The position numbers and the translations under genes are program-made. The notes beneath the pieces are model-generated. The model worked only from the letters and a program-made list of their open reading frames with translations, was not told the origin of the DNA and did no database searches. From J054 sp051008735 (GTDB taxonomy: Bacteria > Pseudomonadota > Gammaproteobacteria > Steroidobacterales > GCA-2729495), in the NCBI GenBank assembly GCA_051008735.1, contig JBPCXH010000117.1, positions 1 to 8,990 on the forward strand: a DNA stretch of 8,990 nucleotides, written 5' to 3'. Below, one piece after another: positions 6,158-8,990 of this stretch (position 1 is the stretch's first letter; the number at the start of each line of letters is the position of its first letter).

Positions 6158-7003
6158 ATGACCTATAAGAAAATAAAATTGCGGCCGATTTCCGGCTCCC
6201 TGGGCACAATCATCGAGGGTGTGGATCTCGGCGCCCCCCTCGACGATGAGACCTATGGCGAAATCAAGCAGGCCTTGCTAGAGAACCTGGTGATTTTCTT
6301 TCGCAACCAGAAAATTTCTCCCGATCAGCAGATCGAGTTCGGCAAGCGATTCGGGGAGTTACACATTCATCCCTTTATCCCGAATCTGGAAGGCTTCAAG
6401 GAAATCATCCAGCTGAAGGTCGAATCCGGCGCCAAAGAAACGCTGCGCCTGGCTAACTCCTGGCACGAAGACCTCAGTTACACCTACGACCCACCCCTGG
6501 CCGCCATATTGCGGGGCGTGCAGGTGCCGTCTCGTGGCGGCGACACCATGTGGGTCAATCTGTACAAGGCCTACGACACACTGTCCGATAAAATGAAGGC
6601 AATCGTCGAGGACCTGTCTGCCTGGCACGACGTCACCAAGACCTACCGACGACAGGAACTGCAAAGGGAGGGCGGCGCCGCGCAATACTGGAGCACCTTC
6701 CAGAAAAGCCCGCCCGCTCTGCACCCACTGGTCAGGACGCATCCGGAAACAGGCAAGAAATTACTGTACATCAGCGAACTGACAACGACCCACATTGAAG
6801 AACTCCACGAAACCGAGAGCGACGCCCTCCTGCAGATGCTGTTCAAACATCTGGACTGGAAAGAACTGCATTGCCGCTTCTATTGGGAAAAGGATTCAAT
6901 CGCCATGTGGGATAACCGCTGCACAGCTCACTATGCCGTGCGCGACTACACAGAACCACGCGAGATGCACCGGGTAACAGTGCTGGGCGAAGTCTTCAGC
7001 TAA
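6158..7003 (+). CDS. TauD/TfdA-family Fe(II)/2-oxoglutarate-dependent dioxygenase
   Basis: A 281-residue cytosolic enzyme, almost the length of E. coli TauD (283). It should couple oxidative decarboxylation of 2-oxoglutarate to hydroxylation of a small substrate. The iron triad is visible: H103-E-D105 in SWHEDLSY, and H258 in WDNRCTAHY. R272 in MHRVTVLGE would bind the 2-oxoglutarate carboxylate, and T130 in GGDTMW matches the second 2-oxoglutarate contact. The N-terminus (LRPISGSLGTIIEGVDL) and LHPLVRTHPETGK are also typical of the family. The substrate side differs from my recollection of TauD: the Tyr after HP is I74, the Asn of NDNWH is replaced in ANSWH, and the KSF and EGF contacts are KTY and ELT. 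Taurine is therefore doubtful; another sulfonate, a sulfate ester or an unrelated carboxylate is possible. No transporter gene is adjacent, unlike tauABCD. It converges on the DUF429 gene with a 24-base gap. Confidence 0.92.
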   Translation: MTYKKIKLRPISGSLGTIIEGVDLGAPLDDETYGEIKQALLENLVIFFRNQKISPDQQIEFGKRFGELHIHPFIPNLEGFKEIIQLKVESGAKETLRLANSWHEDLSYTYDPPLAAILRGVQVPSRGGDTMWVNLYKAYDTLSDKMKAIVEDLSAWHDVTKTYRRQELQREGGAAQYWSTFQKSPPALHPLVRTHPETGKKLLYISELTTTHIEELHETESDALLQMLFKHLDWKELHCRFYWEKDSIAMWDNRCTAHYAVRDYTEPREMHRVTVLGEVFS

Positions 7004-7027
7004 GACGGATCACAGCAGGCGGGATCG

Positions 7028-7744
7028 TCAGCCGACGCCGGGAAGATAAAGCATCTGCATAGGCAGCCCCCGGGGATCTTTCTCAGGCTCGGGTGGCAAA
7101 CTGATCAACTGCGTCGGCCGCCGGGCGCACAGGGCCAGCACGAAAGCGTCCACCACATCATCACGCGCGGCTTCCCACCCACCGTGAGCGAGGAAAGCGC
7201 TGGCTACCAGGGTCTCCGCATCCGGATGCAGAATTGACAGAATAGTCATGCGTTCTGTGAAGCCCGTGCGCGTCGATTTTTTCTCGCTCATCGGACCACC
7301 GGCCAGGCCCGCGAACAGCACTTCCGGGTGCGCCTCAAAAACGTGTCGAGCCAGCTCAGGACGGGCCTTGAGCAGTTCATCCATCTCGCGAATTTTGGGC
7401 ACGATATTCCAGCTCTGCTTGGATAGCCCGCGCCCCGTGAGACGGCGGGTCTGGGCCAGCGCAGCCGGATAATCCTTGGCCTTGAGCACCGGTCGCACAG
7501 GCGCGGCAAAAACACTGGACCGACGCGGACCCAGAACGTCGCGGGCAGCCTTGTCACACAGGCGCTCTTTCTTTCCCCGGGCTCGCAATCCGATGGGAAT
7601 GTCGACCAGCACGCAAGCATCGGCGGGCAGGTCACTGAGCAAGGTATCCAGTGCTGGGCTCACGCCGAACGTGGCCCTTTCATCGTCAAAACGAAAATAA
7701 AACCAGCCGTCCCGACAACCGTCGATGCCCATGGCCACACGCAT
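7028..7744 (-). CDS. DUF429 family protein (predicted RNase H-like fold)
   Basis: A 238-residue protein with the conserved DUF429 blocks in order: GIDGCRDGW (6-14), VDIPIGL (47-53), RLCDKAARDVLGPRRSSVF (61-79) followed by AAPVRP, SKQSWNIVPKIREMDE (108-123), FEAHPEVLF (136-144) and DDVVDAFVLAL (195-205). The family is predicted to have an RNase H/RuvC-type nuclease fold; D8, D48, E137 and D195/D196/D199 are the obvious acidic candidates. I know of no proven biochemical activity. No signal peptide or membrane segment is seen. The ATG overlaps the TGA of the upstream FAD-monooxygenase gene by one base (TGATG). An AGG six bases before it lies inside that gene, so translation is probably coupled. 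The role is unknown; the pairing with a flavin enzyme is the only context clue. Confidence 0.88.
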   Translation of the reverse strand: MRVAMGIDGCRDGWFYFRFDDERATFGVSPALDTLLSDLPADACVLVDIPIGLRARGKKERLCDKAARDVLGPRRSSVFAAPVRPVLKAKDYPAALAQTRRLTGRGLSKQSWNIVPKIREMDELLKARPELARHVFEAHPEVLFAGLAGGPMSEKKSTRTGFTERMTILSILHPDAETLVASAFLAHGGWEAARDDVVDAFVLALCARRPTQLISLPPEPEKDPRGLPMQMLYLPGVG

Positions 7745-8916
7745 CAGTAACCTGCCGCCTTCAGACAGTAGGCATCGCGTAATTTCCGGTCGGCAGCCAC
7801 CCCGGCAAGGCCCGCTCGCATGCGATCCAGTTCACCGGCGTCAAGACGATCCATTTCCAGTCCGCGCTGATGATTATCGGCCAGGCGCTTATCCATCTCG
7901 GGCTTAAGTCCGGCCTCGAATGCCTGCAGGGTCTTGTGCAAAGTCTCAGCCGAATCGAAAGCTTCGGCGGCCGTGAGCAGGGATGCCAACCGGTGCACCG
8001 CCCGCAAGGCGACATTCATGCCCTGACTGCGCCCCGGGTGCAGGGTGTTGCAGGCATCGCCAAGCAGCACCAGGTTCCCGCTTGTCCAGCGCTCGGCATT
8101 CATACGGGTAATGGGATACACGCCACACACGACGGGTTCAACACCGGTCAGCTCCGGCACCCACTCGGCCAGCCGCGCGCCCAGCTCGGCCGTGCCGGCG
8201 CGGCGCCAGCGCGCAAGTTCGGACGGCGGCACCGGAAAGCCGATCTTCCAGCCACCGGCCGTGCGCGGAATGACACTGATAACGCCGACGGGAGAAAAAT
8301 AGGCTCGAACCTCATTTCGTTCATCTGCCAGGGTACGCGGTGCAAACATAGTCAGCATGGGATTCTGGTAGGCATAGCTGTCTGCACGGATGTCAGCAGC
8401 ACGGCGCAGTCGCGATGTCCGACCATCGGCAGCCACAACCAGCCTGGCCCTGACCTGACGCACACCGGAGTCGGTCTCAACTTCCAGCGTCATACCTGAC
8501 GGCGTCGCGACGGGTCGAGCTGTCGCCGGACACCACTGATCGAAAGCAGGATTTCTGGCTGCCCCACGCAGCAAAGCAGCGGACAGCAGTTCGTGATTCA
8601 GGTAAAGATAATAAGGATGCGGAATGGCCAGCTGATCGACGGTGGCATGTAACACCAACTCGCCCTCGGGCAACAAATAGCGCGAGCCCAGGCGTTTCTC
8701 AGCTCCCAGGGCCCACATGTCATCGAGCACACCCCACTGCGACAGCCACTCACAGGTCTGAGGCTGCAAGTGGTCACCGCGCGCCGTATCCAGTGCCTCG
8801 CTACTGCGTTCCACTAATAACACCCGCCACCCCGTCGACGACAAGGCACAGGCCATGGCGGGACCGGCGATCCCCCCCCCGACAATGGCCACGTCAACGT
8901 CGTGGTATTCAGGCAT
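7744..8916 (-). CDS. FAD-dependent monooxygenase (aromatic hydroxylase/UbiH-like group)
   Basis: A 390-residue flavoprotein. A Rossmann dinucleotide fold starts at residue 8 with IVGGGIAGP (11-19); E36 at the end of the second strand would bind the FAD ribose. The DG motif VVAADGRTSRLR (160-171) and the GD motif VLLGDACNTLHPGRSQGMN (283-301) are the other two signatures of the p-hydroxybenzoate hydroxylase group. Such enzymes use NAD(P)H and O2 to hydroxylate a small, often aromatic substrate. No C-terminal membrane anchor is seen, so it is probably soluble. The substrate cannot be read from the sequence; a UbiH-like role in quinone synthesis, aromatic breakdown or natural-product tailoring are alternatives, as is a related flavin reductase. 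Codons 13-15 are GGG GGG GGG, a nine-base homopolymer. The start overlaps the probable end of an upstream gene by 8 bases, and its stop overlaps the DUF429 start. Confidence 0.9.
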   Translation of the reverse strand: MPEYHDVDVAIVGGGIAGPAMACALSSTGWRVLLVERSSEALDTARGDHLQPQTCEWLSQWGVLDDMWALGAEKRLGSRYLLPEGELVLHATVDQLAIPHPYYLYLNHELLSAALLRGAARNPAFDQWCPATARPVATPSGMTLEVETDSGVRQVRARLVVAADGRTSRLRRAADIRADSYAYQNPMLTMFAPRTLADERNEVRAYFSPVGVISVIPRTAGGWKIGFPVPPSELARWRRAGTAELGARLAEWVPELTGVEPVVCGVYPITRMNAERWTSGNLVLLGDACNTLHPGRSQGMNVALRAVHRLASLLTAAEAFDSAETLHKTLQAFEAGLKPEMDKRLADNHQRGLEMDRLDAGELDRMRAGLAGVAADRKLRDAYCLKAAGY

Positions 8917-8990
8917 CGGCGTAAAAGGAACCCTGGGCAGAACCTTCTACCCGCAGCACGGCCGGCGCGGCGAAATGCGCACCCAGCAGC
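8909..8990 (-). CDS. C-terminal tail of an unidentified upstream gene (partial)
   Basis: A minus-strand frame enters from the right edge (first whole codon ends at 8989) and stops with TGA at 8911-8909, giving 26 residues ending RVEGSAQGSFYADA. Codon choice is like that of the neighbours, with many G or C third positions. It ends 8 bases inside the FAD-monooxygenase gene, the usual overlap of a translationally coupled operon. Of the other two minus-strand frames, one soon hits a stop codon and the other stays open with less typical codons. The fragment is too short for a family assignment. Confidence 0.45.
   Translation of the reverse strand, partial: LLGAHFAAPAVLRVEGSAQGSFYADA

Noticed and set aside
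7004..7027. Possible terminator between the converging dioxygenase and DUF429 genes
   Set aside because: The GACGGATC/GATCGTC pairing is bulged and short, with no T-rich tract on either strand.
7870..8499. Plus-strand open frame opposite the FAD monooxygenase gene
   Set aside because: Low-complexity shadow translation lying antisense to an intact flavoprotein gene.

Overview
The window looks like ordinary chromosome of a GC-rich Gram-negative bacterium, most plausibly a marine or environmental gammaproteobacterium. The reasons are an outer-membrane TonB-dependent receptor, a lipobox lipoprotein, a ModC-type transporter tail, a TauD-family dioxygenase and tightly packed genes with GC-rich third codon positions. 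The taxonomic placement is inference. I see no tRNA, rRNA, CRISPR array, insertion sequence, phage gene or origin. No stretch of 300 bases lacks a gene.

Layout. Bases 1-206 hold the 3' end of a modC-like molybdate ABC-transporter ATPase gene (+). It is followed closely by a META/HslJ-domain lipoprotein gene (229-669, +). A converging gene on the minus strand (689-1882) encodes a membrane-anchored or exported serine hydrolase of the class C beta-lactamase/esterase fold. Upstream of it, in the same direction, lies a large TonB-dependent receptor gene (1958-4318, minus), and a strong intrinsic terminator separates the two. A 182-base intergenic region with inverted repeats separates the receptor from a Ycf46-like AAA+ ATPase gene (4501-5994, minus). 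That ATPase gene is divergent from a TauD/TfdA-family Fe(II)/2-oxoglutarate dioxygenase gene (6158-7003, +), with a 163-base gap between them. The right end is a minus-strand operon: the tail of an unidentified gene (8909 to beyond the window), an FAD-dependent monooxygenase gene (7744-8916) and a DUF429 gene (7028-7744). Their start and stop codons overlap.

How the genes may work together. The receptor would import an unidentified large or scarce nutrient using TonB energy. The hydrolase downstream could act on an ester or amide in the envelope, but a shared substrate is not shown. The TauD-like enzyme keeps its iron- and 2-oxoglutarate-binding residues but differs from E. coli TauD at taurine-contact positions, so its substrate is probably not taurine. 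The FAD monooxygenase and DUF429 protein are very likely translated together.

I found no clear defence, mobile or biosynthetic system. The most distinctive points are the terminator in the hydrolase leader, a nine-G tract encoding the FAD-binding glycines, a seven-G tract in the receptor's ribosome-binding position, and the coupled FAD-monooxygenase/DUF429 operon.
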